A stretch of 64,000 bases of DNA from Actinomycetota bacterium (GTDB lineage: Bacteria; Actinomycetota; UBA4738; HRBIN12), in the NCBI GenBank assembly GCA_040881665.1, contig JBBECT010000002.1, positions 62,001-126,000 of the forward strand, read 5' to 3'. Each line of letters starts with the position of its first letter. The first letter of the stretch is position 1. The position numbers and the translations under genes are program-made. This document shows, piece after piece, positions 16,678 to 25,697 of this stretch. Below the pieces are notes generated by a model. It made no database searches. It saw only the letters and a list, made by a program, of their open reading frames with translations, and had not been told where the DNA came from.

Positions 16678-17466
16678 GTGATCGCTCGGATCGCCCGCAC
16701 CAACGTCACGCCGGTCAAGTCCACGGGACTGACCCACCCCGAACGGATCCGGCTCGATCGCCGCGGCGTTCGCGGCAACCGCGAGTTCGTCTTCCTCCAG
16801 TCCGACGGGGCTCGCGTGTCCGGGGTCTCCAAGGCCGCGCTGATGGGAATCCGCTCGACCTACGATCCCCACCGCGACAGGCTCACCCTGTCGATGCCCG
16901 ACGGCTGCACGGTCGAGGGAGACGCATCCGGCGCCGGCGATGCGCTCGACGTCGAGTTCTACGGCGGTATCACCCACCCCGTCCGGCTGCTCGAGGCACC
17001 GGCGCTCGTCGACGCGGCGTCGGGATTCCTGCAGCGTCCCCTGCGGCTCGGCCGCCTGGCCCGGCCCGGTCACGACACGATCGGCGAGCCCGTCAGCCTG
17101 CTCTCGCTCAGCTCGGTCCGGGAACTCGCGCGCCGGGCGGGAACCGGCGACATCGACTCCCGGCGGTTCCGCATGCTGATCGAGCTCGAGGAGACCGAGC
17201 CGTTCGCCGAGGAATCTTGGCTCGGCCGCACCCTCGTGGCCGGCGACGCGCAACTGCGCATCACCCGGCCCGTCTCACGCTGCGTGATGACGACGATGGA
17301 CCCCGACTCCGGCGCCCAGGACCTGCCCACCCTCGAGCTCCTCGCGACCCACAAGGGACGCTCGCCGGACGGAACCCTCACGCTCGGCGTGTACGCGGAC
17401 GTCGTCCGACCGGGAACGCTCACGATCGGCGACATGCTCACGCCCGCTCCCCCCTACTCGAGGTAG
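16678..17466 (+). CDS. MOSC-domain protein
   Basis: About 262 residues. The N-terminal MOSC_N-like beta barrel ([19 protein letters not shown]) is followed by a MOSC core with [42 protein letters not shown], and the signature region [19 protein letters not shown] with the conserved cysteine. MOSC proteins bind or transfer sulfur or the molybdenum cofactor (MoCo sulfurase C-terminal, YcbX, mARC type); the precise substrate is unknown. The GTG start at 16678 is the first good candidate after the preceding stop. Its 3' end overlaps the convergent rpoD 3' end by 13 bp. Confidence 0.83.
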   Translation: MIARIARTNVTPVKSTGLTHPERIRLDRRGVRGNREFVFLQSDGARVSGVSKAALMGIRSTYDPHRDRLTLSMPDGCTVEGDASGAGDALDVEFYGGITHPVRLLEAPALVDAASGFLQRPLRLGRLARPGHDTIGEPVSLLSLSSVRELARRAGTGDIDSRRFRMLIELEETEPFAEESWLGRTLVAGDAQLRITRPVSRCVMTTMDPDSGAQDLPTLELLATHKGRSPDGTLTLGVYADVVRPGTLTIGDMLTPAPPYSR

Positions 17467-18758
17467 TCGCGCAGCTTCTGTGACCGGGACGGGTGCCGCA
17501 GCTTCGATAGCGTCTTGCTCTCGATCTGCCGGATCCGTTCGCGGGTCACGCCGAACTCGCGTCCGACCTCTTCCAAGGTGCGCGGGTGCCCGTCCATCAA
17601 CCCGAACCGGAGCTGGATCACCTTCTTCTCCCGCTCGCTCAGCGTGTGCAGCACACCCTCGAGCTGTTCCTGCAACAGGATGAAGCTGGCCGCGTCGACC
17701 GGGACCACCGCGTCGGAGTCCTCGATGAAGTCGCCGAGGTGCGAGTCCTCTTCCTCACCGATCGGCGTCTCCAACGACACCGGCTCTTGCGACACCTTCA
17801 GGATCTCGCGAACCTTCTCCGCGCTGATCCCCATCTGCTTGCCGATCTCGTCCGGTGTGGGCTCGCGGCCGAGATCCTGCAACAGCTGGCGCTGGATCCG
17901 CACAAGCTTGTTGATCGTCTCGACCATGTGCACCGGGATGCGGATCGTCCGGGCCTGATCGGCGATCGCGCGCGTGATCGCCTGGCGGATCCACCACGTC
18001 GCGTACGTCGAGAACTTGAAGCCCTTCGAATGGTCGAACTTCTCCACCGCGCGGATCAGACCGAGGTTGCCCTCCTGGATCAGGTCGAGGAACAGCATGC
18101 CGCGTCCGACGTAGCGCTTCGCGATCGAGACGACCAGCCGCAGGTTCGCCTCTATCAGCTTCTTCTTCGCGAGCTGCCCGTCGCGCTCGACCACCCGAAG
18201 GAAGTCGAGCAGGTCCTCGCGCGTCTTCGGCTTGTAGCTCTTCGAGATCCGGCGCCGCCCGATGCCCTCGTTCTTGCCGAAGTGCTTGATCTGGTGGTCG
18301 CGGATCGCGATCACCTCTTCGACGACGTTGCGGAAGGCCTTCTGGTCGACCTTCTCCTCCTCGCCGGTGGAATACAGCAAGGCGGTGGAGAACTCCCCGG
18401 CCTCGATACGCCGAGCCAGGTCGACCTCCTGCGCGGCCGTCAGCAGGGGGACCTTCCCGATCTCCTTGAGGTACATCCGGACCGGATCGTTCGTGGGCGC
18501 CTTCAGCAGATCGACCTCGATGCGCGCCTGCGTGGCGGCATCGGTGTCGTCGCCGGGGACCTCGATCACCTCGATCCCCTCGCCGCGCAGGTGCTCCTCG
18601 ACGGCGGTGAGGAACTCCTCGACCTGTTCGGGGGTGAAGTCGTCGACCGGGACGGATTCGAGGAGATCCTCGGAGGTCACGAAGCCGCGCTCGCGGCCCC
18701 GGGCGGTGATCGCCTCTTTCGCCTCGTCCAAGCCCAGGTCACGGGCCACTTCGCTCAA
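17454..18758 (-). CDS. sigA: Primary RNA polymerase sigma factor (sigma-70/SigA)
   Basis: About 434 residues. Region 1.2 starts at [21 protein letters not shown]; region 2 contains [37 protein letters not shown] and the -10-binding helix [20 protein letters not shown]; region 3 follows; and region 4.2 reads [20 protein letters not shown] with the -35-binding helix. The acidic N terminus is short, as in actinobacterial SigA. The start is an unusual TTG at 18758 with a strong GAGGAGAACC ribosome binding site. It follows dnaG on the same strand, like the macromolecular synthesis arrangement, and its 3' end overlaps the MOSC gene. Confidence 0.97.
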   Translation of the reverse strand: MSEVARDLGLDEAKEAITARGRERGFVTSEDLLESVPVDDFTPEQVEEFLTAVEEHLRGEGIEVIEVPGDDTDAATQARIEVDLLKAPTNDPVRMYLKEIGKVPLLTAAQEVDLARRIEAGEFSTALLYSTGEEEKVDQKAFRNVVEEVIAIRDHQIKHFGKNEGIGRRRISKSYKPKTREDLLDFLRVVERDGQLAKKKLIEANLRLVVSIAKRYVGRGMLFLDLIQEGNLGLIRAVEKFDHSKGFKFSTYATWWIRQAITRAIADQARTIRIPVHMVETINKLVRIQRQLLQDLGREPTPDEIGKQMGISAEKVREILKVSQEPVSLETPIGEEEDSHLGDFIEDSDAVVPVDAASFILLQEQLEGVLHTLSEREKKVIQLRFGLMDGHPRTLEEVGREFGVTRERIRQIESKTLSKLRHPSRSQKLRDYLE

Positions 18759-18855
18759 CGGTTCTCCTCGATCACGGGGGGACGCAGGTGCCGGGGAAGT
18801 GTACGAAACACAGAACGGACTGACCCCCGTGGCCGGGGGTCGTGCCGTGCAACAG

Positions 18856-20655
18856 TCAAGCGCCGGTCGAAGCCGCCGGCTCGTGCCCGGCGCGGAGCTG
18901 TCGCAGCTGTCCGTCGAGGGTCACGAGCCGTCCGAACAGCTCGTCGTACTCCGGGTCGGTCGTGGGGTTCCGCTTCTGCAGCTCGAGCCGGAGCTCGTCG
19001 CTCTGGCGTTTCAACAACTGGTGCTGGAGGCTCGCCCACACGCCTTCGGCGTAGGCGAGGGTCGGCGCACCCTCGAGCGGCTCGACCGTGAGCGCCGTGA
19101 CCTTCGCGACGAGCGGGTCGCCCTCCTCGGCCGTCTCGACGATCCGCTGCACCTCTCCCCCGGCCGTCACGAGCGAGGAGAACAGCGAGCGTTGGGTGCT
19201 CGAGCGGAAGTGCTCGGGAACCAGCCGCGGCGCGAACGCGTCCCACAACGAGCGATCGCGTGCGAGCAAACGGAGCATCTCGCGCTCGACCCGCTCCTGG
19301 ACCGACCCGCGCTTGACCTGCTTCGCCGCCTCGACCGGCCTGCCTTGCATCGCACGGTCGAGGGCGATCAGCACCGAGCTCTCCGAAACTCCCGCGAGCT
19401 CGGCGAGCAGGTGCGCGTACTCGCGCTGTCGCACCGGGTCGGTCAATCCGGCCACGACGGGCAGCGCGGCCTGCACGGCCGCCGACTGCCCCTCGACCGT
19501 CGACCGGTCGTGGGCGGCCACGGTTCGCCGGATCATGAACTCCACGAGTGGGCGGGCCGACGACGCGGCCTCCTGCAGCGCTCCGGACCCGTGCTCGCGC
19601 ACGAAGTCCGCCGGGTCCTGACCGTCGGGAAGGATCATCACGACGGCCTGCACGGGGTAGTCCTGGTGGAACGCGTACGCCCGCTCGGCCGCGCGGGCCC
19701 CGGCCTCGTCCGAGTCGAACGACAGCACGATGCGCTGCCCGAACCGTGAGAGCAGCCGGAAGTGCTCGGCCCCGAGCGCCGTGCCGCACGTGGCCACCGC
19801 GCTCTCGATCCCGGCTTGGGCCATCGCGATCACGTCGGTGTAGCCCTCCACTACGAACGCCTCGCCGCTGCGGGTGATCGCGGCACGGGCGCGGGCGAGG
19901 TTGTAGAGGATCTCGCCCTTGCGGTAGATCGGCGTCTCGGCGGTGTTCAGGTACTTCGCCAGGTCGCCCGCCCGTGGATCGCTCGGGAGGATCCGCGCGC
20001 CGAACCCGATGTGCTTGCCCGCGAGGTCCTGGATCGGGAAGGTCACCCGGCCGCGGAACCGGTCGCGCACGCCGCCCTTGTCGTCCTTCGTCGCCAGTCC
20101 GGCCTCGAGCAGCGTCTCGGGCCCGAACCCCTCCGACAGCCGTCGGAGCAGGAAGTCGGGATACCCGGGCGCGTACCCGATCCGGAACGTATCGATCGCC
20201 TCGGACCCGATCCCCCGCGAGGTGAGGTAGTCGCGAGCCTCGGACGCCTCCTTGCCCTCGAGGAGCAAGCGATGGAACAGCCCGGCCGCCTCCTCGTTCG
20301 CGCGTTGCAACGCCGCGCGCCGCGATGCCGCCTTGCGGTCGGCCGGGCTCTCGCCCTCGTACCGCAGGGGCACGCCCGCCTCCTTCGCGAGGCGCTCGAC
20401 GGCCTCGACGAACGACAGCCCCTCGGTCTCCTGCAGGAACCGGACCGCGTCCCCGCCGGCGCCGCACCCGAAGCAGTAGTAGACCTGCTTGGACGGGGAG
20501 ACGGAGAACGACGGCGACTTCTCCGTGTGGAACGGACACAGCCCGGTCATCGAGTCGTGCCCGCTCTTCTTCAAGGTGAGGTAGTCCGAAACGACCTTCA
20601 CCAGGTCGGTGCGCTCGCGCACCACCTGCAGGTCGTCGTCCCTGATCCTCGGCAC
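18856..20655 (-). CDS. dnaG: DNA primase
   Basis: About 599 residues. The CHC2 zinc ribbon is complete (C40, H43, C61, C64 in [13 protein letters not shown] and [13 protein letters not shown]). The RNA polymerase core and TOPRIM domain show [15 protein letters not shown] (catalytic Glu) and [14 protein letters not shown] (DxD). The C-terminal region is an alpha-helical DnaB-binding domain, ending in a charged tail. It makes RNA primers at the replication fork. The GTG start has GGGAGA upstream. It lies 24 bp after dgt and 97 bp ahead of sigA, in line with the dgt-dnaG-sigA order of many actinobacteria. Confidence 0.97.
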   Translation of the reverse strand: MPRIRDDDLQVVRERTDLVKVVSDYLTLKKSGHDSMTGLCPFHTEKSPSFSVSPSKQVYYCFGCGAGGDAVRFLQETEGLSFVEAVERLAKEAGVPLRYEGESPADRKAASRRAALQRANEEAAGLFHRLLLEGKEASEARDYLTSRGIGSEAIDTFRIGYAPGYPDFLLRRLSEGFGPETLLEAGLATKDDKGGVRDRFRGRVTFPIQDLAGKHIGFGARILPSDPRAGDLAKYLNTAETPIYRKGEILYNLARARAAITRSGEAFVVEGYTDVIAMAQAGIESAVATCGTALGAEHFRLLSRFGQRIVLSFDSDEAGARAAERAYAFHQDYPVQAVVMILPDGQDPADFVREHGSGALQEAASSARPLVEFMIRRTVAAHDRSTVEGQSAAVQAALPVVAGLTDPVRQREYAHLLAELAGVSESSVLIALDRAMQGRPVEAAKQVKRGSVQERVEREMLRLLARDRSLWDAFAPRLVPEHFRSSTQRSLFSSLVTAGGEVQRIVETAEEGDPLVAKVTALTVEPLEGAPTLAYAEGVWASLQHQLLKRQSDELRLELQKRNPTTDPEYDELFGRLVTLDGQLRQLRAGHEPAASTGA

Positions 20656-20679
20656 CGGTGTCTCCCTCGCTGCGTCGTG

Positions 20680-21726
20680 CTAGCCGCGGCTGCCGCCCGG
20701 CCCGCCTTCGGGCCGGCTCGCGGGGAGGAAGAGCCGTTCGTAGGTGGTCAGAGCGTACCGGTCGGTCATCCCGGCGACGTAGTCGGCGACCCGGGTCGGC
20801 AGGTCGCCCGGCGCCCGATCGTACTCGCCCGGGATCTCGTCGGGGTGCTCGAGGAAGTAGGAGAACAACCGCCGGATCATCTCCATCGCCTCGTCTTGCT
20901 CGACCTGGGCCTCGGGCCGCAGGTAGACCTGCTCGAACATGAAGTCGCGAAGCTGGTCGAGCGCCCGGAACACCGGTTCGGTCAGGCGCACCTCCGGCGA
21001 GCCCTCGCTGGTCGCCACGAGGTCGGTCACGAGCGTGTTGATCCGCTCTGCGTGGGTGCCCCCGAGCACCTCGAGGGGTCCCGGCGGCAGCGTCGCGGCG
21101 TCGAGCACCCCCGCGCGGACCGCGTCGTCGACGTCGTGGTTGATGTAGGCGATCCGGTCGGCGAACCGGACGATCTGCGCCTCGGGTGTCGAGGGCGCCG
21201 GCATCGACCAGGGGTGGTGCACGATCCCGTCGCGCACCTCCCAGGTCAGGTTGAGTCCGTCGCCGTCGTTCTCCAGGTGATCGACCACCCGCAGGCTCTG
21301 TTCGCTGTGCCGGAACGGCCGGCCCAGGAACGGGGTGAGTGCCGTCTCGCCCAGATGCCCGAACGGTGTGTGGCCGAGGTCGTGACCGAGCCCGATCGCC
21401 TCGGCCAGGTCCTCGTTCAGCCGCAACGCGCGCGCCACGGTCCGCGCGATCTGGGTGACTTCGAGCGTGTGGGTGAGCCGCACCCGGTAGTGATCGCCCT
21501 CGGGCGCAAGGAACACCTGGGTCTTGTGCTTGAGCCGGCGGAACGCCTTCGCGTGCACGATCCGATCGCGATCGCGCTGGAAGCAGGTGCGCAACGGGTC
21601 GTCGGGCTCGGGTCGCTCGCGCCCCTTCGAGTCGGCTGCGAGCGTGGCGAAGCTCGAGAGCGTGTCTCGTTCGATCTGCTCTGTTCGTTCACGAGGGGTC
21701 TCACGGGGGGTGCTCACGCGTTCCAT
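20680..21726 (-). CDS. dgt: dGTP triphosphohydrolase-like HD protein
   Basis: About 348 residues of the dNTPase HD family: RTCFQRDRDRIVHAKAFRRLKHKTQVF, RLTHTLEVTQIARTVARAL (first metal His), GLGHDLGHTPFGHLGE (HD pair), and FADRIAYINHDVDDAVRAG. These enzymes hydrolyse dNTPs to nucleoside and tripolyphosphate and control dNTP pools or lesions. The ATG at 21726 or the GTG at 21717 (GGAA just upstream) could be the start. It is first in the dgt-dnaG-sigA group, and a strong inverted repeat lies about 47 bp upstream of the start. Confidence 0.93.
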   Translation of the reverse strand: MERVSTPRETPRERTEQIERDTLSSFATLAADSKGRERPEPDDPLRTCFQRDRDRIVHAKAFRRLKHKTQVFLAPEGDHYRVRLTHTLEVTQIARTVARALRLNEDLAEAIGLGHDLGHTPFGHLGETALTPFLGRPFRHSEQSLRVVDHLENDGDGLNLTWEVRDGIVHHPWSMPAPSTPEAQIVRFADRIAYINHDVDDAVRAGVLDAATLPPGPLEVLGGTHAERINTLVTDLVATSEGSPEVRLTEPVFRALDQLRDFMFEQVYLRPEAQVEQDEAMEMIRRLFSYFLEHPDEIPGEYDRAPGDLPTRVADYVAGMTDRYALTTYERLFLPASRPEGGPGGSRG

Positions 21727-21772
21727 GCTACCGGCGCCCGCCGACACGACCTCAGCGACCGAACAACCGGTA

Positions 21773-21802
21773 GGAGTAGGGGAACGTTTCCCCGCCTACT
21801 CC
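21773..21802. repeat. Strong inverted repeat upstream of dgt
   Basis: GGAGTAG (21773-21779) pairs with CTACTCC (21796-21802), and the inner GGGAA pairs with TTCCC across a CGT loop, with a 3-nt bulge on one side. It stands in the 5' region of dgt. It may be an operator, an attenuator hairpin, or a terminator of a plus-strand transcript. Confidence 0.55.
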
Positions 21803-22094
21803 ACCGAATCAGGGCTGGCCGCTGGCCATCGCGCCAGCCCGCCGCCCGGCAGGCTCACTGTCAGCTCACCAGCGGGACCGACGAGCTCCCAGGCTTCGAG
21901 TCCGGATCCGAGGGACACCTAAGCGTCTGAGCATTCGAGAACTCGAGCGCCAAGGCGCCAGAGGCCTCGATCGGTTGGCCGCACCACGCGATGATGTAGA
22001 AGGCCGAGCGCGGCGGGCGCACTCGAGCTGTCCCGGCGAGACGGGTTGAATCATGTATGGATGGTGGTGGGCTGCTCTCTTTTTGCATTGGTCG
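21803..22094. other. Intergenic stretch without a recognised gene
   Basis: About 290 bp between the dgt upstream hairpin and the Q-rich membrane protein gene. A minus-strand open frame spans 21861-22088, but it has no supporting ribosome binding site or recognisable motif. Composition is slightly less GC-rich near 22050-22090. No tRNA or repeat array was seen. Confidence 0.4.
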
Positions 22095-22436
22095 CTACGG
22101 ACCGGGCGTCGGCAGAGAGCACTTAGGGGGAAATCCCGACCACGTGCCGCCGAGGTCGGTGCACGTGCGTTGGGGGTCGTCGAACGCCGGAGCCGGGGAC
22201 GGATCGGGCAACGGGAAACACACCCCGTTGATCAACACGCCTCGGAGCGCGGTGCATGCGATCAAGTTGCGTTGGTCGGCTTCGACCTTTTGTTGCCTCT
22301 GCTGCTGTTGTTGCCTCTGCTGCTGGACGTGCCGGTTCCACAACACGCCGCCAACGGCTGCCGTCGCGATGACCACGACGATCGCCAGCGCCGCCCAAGC
22401 GCGGGTGCGACGCGGGTTGGATGGGTTGTCGACCAT
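22095..22436 (-). CDS. Q-rich membrane-anchored secreted protein of unknown function
   Basis: A 113-residue protein. A short basic N terminus precedes a transmembrane helix (about 15-32: ALAIVVVIATAAVGGVLW), then a glutamine/arginine-rich coiled stretch (VQQQRQQQQQRQQK), and an extracytoplasmic segment with four cysteines (ACTALRG, VCFPLP, TCTDLGG, PKCSLP) that could form two disulfides. The TCTDLGGTWSG segment resembles short disulfide-stabilised repeats, but no family is assigned. The Q-tract is written as CTG/TTG repeats on the plus strand near 22290-22325. Confidence 0.6.
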   Translation of the reverse strand: MVDNPSNPRRTRAWAALAIVVVIATAAVGGVLWNRHVQQQRQQQQQRQQKVEADQRNLIACTALRGVLINGVCFPLPDPSPAPAFDDPQRTCTDLGGTWSGFPPKCSLPTPGP

Positions 22437-22499
22437 ACGGAATCACTACCACACACCGATGGCACGTGGCGCCTTCGATGCACCCGACGGTCGCTCCTT

Positions 22500-23141
22500 T
22501 CACCAGCACAGAATCCCGTATTCCGGTGTCCTTTGGATGCAGTAATACATGTAGGCGAAGGTCTCCCGCAGGTATCCCGGAACCCGCGTTCGCTCCGACG
22601 TGGCGGCCGACTGCCAGGTGGCCGATGCGTATGCCTCGATCCCGAGGTCGGAGGCCATCCTCCGGATGCGCAGGTTGTGCCACGGATCGGACACGAGGAA
22701 CGCGGAGTCCAGGCCGGCGTCGCGCATCGTCCGGGCCGTGGACCGCAGGCTCTCGAAGGTCGTCGACCCCTCCCCGACCGCCAGCACAGAGGCTTCCGGC
22801 AGGCCGGCCTCGAGCAGGTAGCCGCGCCCTGCATCCGCCTCCGTGGTGCTGTCGCCGGGGGCGCCGCCGCCGATCACGAGCACGGTGTCGGCCCGGTCCT
22901 GCTCGTAGAGGAGCTGCGCGTGGTCGAGCCGGCCCGCGAACACCGGTGAGGGCTCCCCGTCGTACTGCGCGGCACCGAGGACGACGATCGCGTCGACCCG
23001 CTCGACGTGGCTCGCATCGTCGGCATGGGCCGCGCGCCAGACGGCGATGCCGGTGACCGCGATCACACCGACGACCAGCAGCAGCACGCCGACGATGACG
23101 GAGACGACCGGGTGGCGACGCAACGAGCCCACGCGGCCCAC
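22500..23141 (-). CDS. YdcF/SanA-family (DUF218) membrane protein
   Basis: About 213 residues. An N-terminal membrane helix (VVSVIVGVLLLVVGVIAVTGIAVW) precedes a DUF218 domain: DAIVVLGAAQYDGEPSPVFAGRLDHAQLLY, VLVIGGGAPGDSTTEADAGRGYLLEAGLPEAS, ESLRSTARTM and FLVSDPWHNLRIRRMA. DUF218 proteins (SanA, YdcF, ElyC) act in envelope processes, often linked to lipid carriers or vancomycin tolerance; the substrate is not known. The GTG at 23141 (or 23132) starts the basic N terminus. It lies downstream of the delta-60 repeat protein, separated from it by a strong hairpin. Confidence 0.85.
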   Translation of the reverse strand: MGRVGSLRRHPVVSVIVGVLLLVVGVIAVTGIAVWRAAHADDASHVERVDAIVVLGAAQYDGEPSPVFAGRLDHAQLLYEQDRADTVLVIGGGAPGDSTTEADAGRGYLLEAGLPEASVLAVGEGSTTFESLRSTARTMRDAGLDSAFLVSDPWHNLRIRRMASDLGIEAYASATWQSAATSERTRVPGYLRETFAYMYYCIQRTPEYGILCW

Positions 23142-23182
23142 CCTACTCGGGGCTGCCCTGACGCCCGGGCGCACCGAACGCC

Positions 23183-23215
23183 GAGGGCCCCGCCCGGCGT
23201 GCGGACGGGGCCCTC
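23183..23215. terminator. GC-rich terminator hairpin after the delta-60 repeat gene
   Basis: A perfect 10-bp stem, GAGGGCCCCG at 23183-23192 and CGGGGCCCTC at 23206-23215, with a 13-nt loop. It lies 19 bp past the stop of the repeat-protein gene and ahead of the DUF218 gene. No T-tract follows, as is usual in GC-rich genomes. Confidence 0.7.
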
Positions 23216-23233
23216 GAACGGCGCTGCTCTCGG

Positions 23234-25474
23234 TTAGGCGCCCGGGAAGACCGCGTAGCCGCGATGTCCCTTCGTCGCGATCCGCAGGCTGTCTCCGCCG
23301 ACGATCAGGCCCGCGGGTCCGATCGACATGTCGAAGATCCCGCGGTACCCGCCCGCGCCCGGGTCCCACGCGAGCGGAGCGCCGGTGCTCGGGTTCAGAG
23401 CCGCGAGCTGGAACCGGTCCACGCGCGGGTTCGCGCCGTCGGCCACGTCTTCGAAGTGGCCACCGATGTAGACCGCGTCGCTCCCGACCGCGACCGTTTC
23501 GATCGCGTCCTGCACGTCGTTCGACCACGACGGCGGGACGTTGCCGGTGCCCGTCGTGGGGAACTTCGCGATGTTCGAGGCCGGCGTGCCGGTCGGTCCC
23601 GCGGTGGTCACGTATACAGCCGAGTCGTCGGGGGAGACGTCGAGCTTCCGCCCGAGCGCTCCGCTGCCGGAGGCGAAGAAGGTCGGCGCCCACCCCGTCA
23701 CCGTGTTGTCGGTCGTGTTGATCTTCGCCGTGTCCGTCCGCACGAGTCCGTCGACGTCGGTGAAGTTGCCGCTGATGAACAGGCTCTGGCCGTTCGAGGT
23801 CAGGTCCACGTCGCGGACCCCGCCGTCGACGTTAAGCGTGAACCCGGGATCGACCGCGGCGGTCGTGGCATCGAGCTGCGCCAGCCGTCTGTGCACGACT
23901 CCACCGACCTTCGTGAATCCGCCGCCGACGAACAGCTTGTTGCCGGTGACGGCCAGTGAGTAGACCTCGAGCTTGTTCACCACAGGGTCCGCGAACGCGC
24001 CCACGAGCGCGCCCGTGCTGGCGTTGAACTTCGCCACGCGGGTACGCGACTGTCCACCCGCCTGCGTGAACGAGCCTCCGGCGAATAGCGACAAGCCGTC
24101 CGAGGATGCCGCGAGGGCGTTCACCGGTCCGTTGACCACGGGGTTGAAGCCGGCCTCGAGCGCGCCGGTCGCTGCGTTCACCGCCACCAGGTACTGACGG
24201 TTCTCACCGCCGTAGGCGCGGAAGGCTCCTCCCATGAAGAGCTTGGTCCCGACGGTAAGCATCGTGTTGACGCCGGCCTTGGGGTTCGTCGAGAACCCGT
24301 TGAAGATCGGCGGCTGCCAATCCGTCGTTTTGCCGGTCGTGAGGTCGACCTGCGCGATGAGGCGAAGGGCCTGCTTGCTCTTGTGGTTGAACGTCCCGCC
24401 GTACCACAGCTTGTCGGCGGCGGCCTCGATCGTGAAGACCGTTCCGGACGTCTGGGAGTTGTTCAGCGCGGTGATCGCCCCGGTGCTGGGGTTCAATCCC
24501 ACGATGCCGCGTACGGCCCCGCCGGCGATGTTCTTGAACGCGCCGCCGGCGTACAGCGTGTTCCCGTTCGGCGAGCGCTCAAGGTCGTAGATCGTGTTGT
24601 CTGCCTGCCCGTTCAACGGCTGGATCGCCCCGGTGCTGATCAGGAACGACGCCAGCCGGCCACGGTTCTGCCCGGCGAACTGCTGGAACGCGCCGCCGAC
24701 GTACATCTGGATCCCGTCGCCGCTGATCTCGAGGTCGTACACCGTGCCGGTCGGGCCGGGGTTGAACGCGGTGGCGTTGCCGCTGGTGATCCCCACCGAG
24801 CCTAGGCGCGCTCGCGACTGCCCCTGCAGGGTCGTGTACTCACCGCCGACGAACAGGGTGGTTCCCGACAGCGCGAGGGCGCGGACCACACCACCGGCGT
24901 TCGTTACGCCGTTCCAGTTCAGGCTGCCGCCGGTGGAGTTCACGCGCGCCAACCCGATGCGGGGCTGCCCCGCGACGGTGTCGAAGTCTCCGCCGATGAA
25001 GACGTTGCCCGTTCCCGCGTCGCGCTGGAGAGCGTAGACGGGGCCGTCGGGGTTCGGAGCGAACGCCGTGACGGAGTTGTTCGACGCGACCTGCGCGACG
25101 TTCGCGCGTGCCTGGCCCCCCACCATGGAGAAGCTGCCGCCGATGATGACACCACCGGACCCGTCGGGGATCGCGACGTTGATCGTGCCGTTGACCTCCG
25201 GGAACTGCGTCATCGCCCCGAGGCCGTTCGGGTCGGCGTAGCCACCGGCGCCATTGAACGCGGGACCGACCCAGCGGAAGTTGCCGCCGAGGTAGATCCT
25301 CGTGCCGACCTGCAGGACGGCCTTGACCTCGCGGTCGCCGATCTGCAGCGGGGTCGGGTTCGGCGTCGCGGACGCGACCGCGAAGGCCGTCGAGGGAAGG
25401 GCGAGGATCACGAGCGACGCGGCGACGAGCGCGGTCAACGTTCGCCTCGCGATCCGGGGGGTGGCTACGTGCAC
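23234..25474 (-). CDS. Secreted delta-60/propeller-repeat protein
   Basis: About 746 residues with a Sec signal peptide (LTALVAASLVILALPSTAFA). The rest is built of 12-13 units of about 50 residues, each with a [FY]-x-GG-x-F-x-x-[VA]-G-G-x-x-R core such as IIGGSFSMVGGQARANVAQV, FIGGDFDTVAGQPRIGLARV, FVGGEYTTLQGQSRARL and FAGGSFTQAGGQSRTRVAKF. This is the DUF5122/delta-60 beta-propeller repeat of secreted proteins. No catalytic domain, LPXTG or membrane anchor is seen. The GTG start has AAGGAGG 7 nt upstream. Function is unknown; adhesion or polymer binding is only a guess. Confidence 0.85.
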   Translation of the reverse strand: MHVATPRIARRTLTALVAASLVILALPSTAFAVASATPNPTPLQIGDREVKAVLQVGTRIYLGGNFRWVGPAFNGAGGYADPNGLGAMTQFPEVNGTINVAIPDGSGGVIIGGSFSMVGGQARANVAQVASNNSVTAFAPNPDGPVYALQRDAGTGNVFIGGDFDTVAGQPRIGLARVNSTGGSLNWNGVTNAGGVVRALALSGTTLFVGGEYTTLQGQSRARLGSVGITSGNATAFNPGPTGTVYDLEISGDGIQMYVGGAFQQFAGQNRGRLASFLISTGAIQPLNGQADNTIYDLERSPNGNTLYAGGAFKNIAGGAVRGIVGLNPSTGAITALNNSQTSGTVFTIEAAADKLWYGGTFNHKSKQALRLIAQVDLTTGKTTDWQPPIFNGFSTNPKAGVNTMLTVGTKLFMGGAFRAYGGENRQYLVAVNAATGALEAGFNPVVNGPVNALAASSDGLSLFAGGSFTQAGGQSRTRVAKFNASTGALVGAFADPVVNKLEVYSLAVTGNKLFVGGGFTKVGGVVHRRLAQLDATTAAVDPGFTLNVDGGVRDVDLTSNGQSLFISGNFTDVDGLVRTDTAKINTTDNTVTGWAPTFFASGSGALGRKLDVSPDDSAVYVTTAGPTGTPASNIAKFPTTGTGNVPPSWSNDVQDAIETVAVGSDAVYIGGHFEDVADGANPRVDRFQLAALNPSTGAPLAWDPGAGGYRGIFDMSIGPAGLIVGGDSLRIATKGHRGYAVFPGA

Positions 25475-25511
25475 GGTGTTCCTCCTTGATTCGAGGGCAC
25501 AGAACCCCGGC

Positions 25512-25529
25512 CTGTCCGGCACCGGACAG
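25512..25529. repeat. Inverted repeat upstream of the delta-60 gene
   Basis: CTGTCCGG (25512-25519) and CCGGACAG (25522-25529) form a perfect 8-bp inverted repeat with a 2-bp centre, 38 bp before the start codon of the secreted repeat protein. The position fits an operator or a leader hairpin. Confidence 0.45.
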
Positions 25530-25697
25530 CGGTCGGAGTCGCCCGAGGGGCCTACGACGAGCTGGATACTACTCGTCCCCCGGGGCGCGGGACCATACGG
25601 CGAACGCTCGCTTGCACTACACCGAAAGCCCTAGGCGTCGCACCCAGGTGCCCCGCAACGGGTCGCGAGCACCACGACCTCCGGGGGCGGCGCCGAC

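Noticed and set aside
21861-22088. A 75-residue minus-strand ORF in the dgt upstream gap
   Set aside because: No ribosome binding site, no motif, and unusual composition; kept as noncoding.
25475-25697. Possible small gene between ppdK and the delta-60 gene
   Set aside because: Only short frames without support; an inverted repeat near 25512 is the only clear feature.
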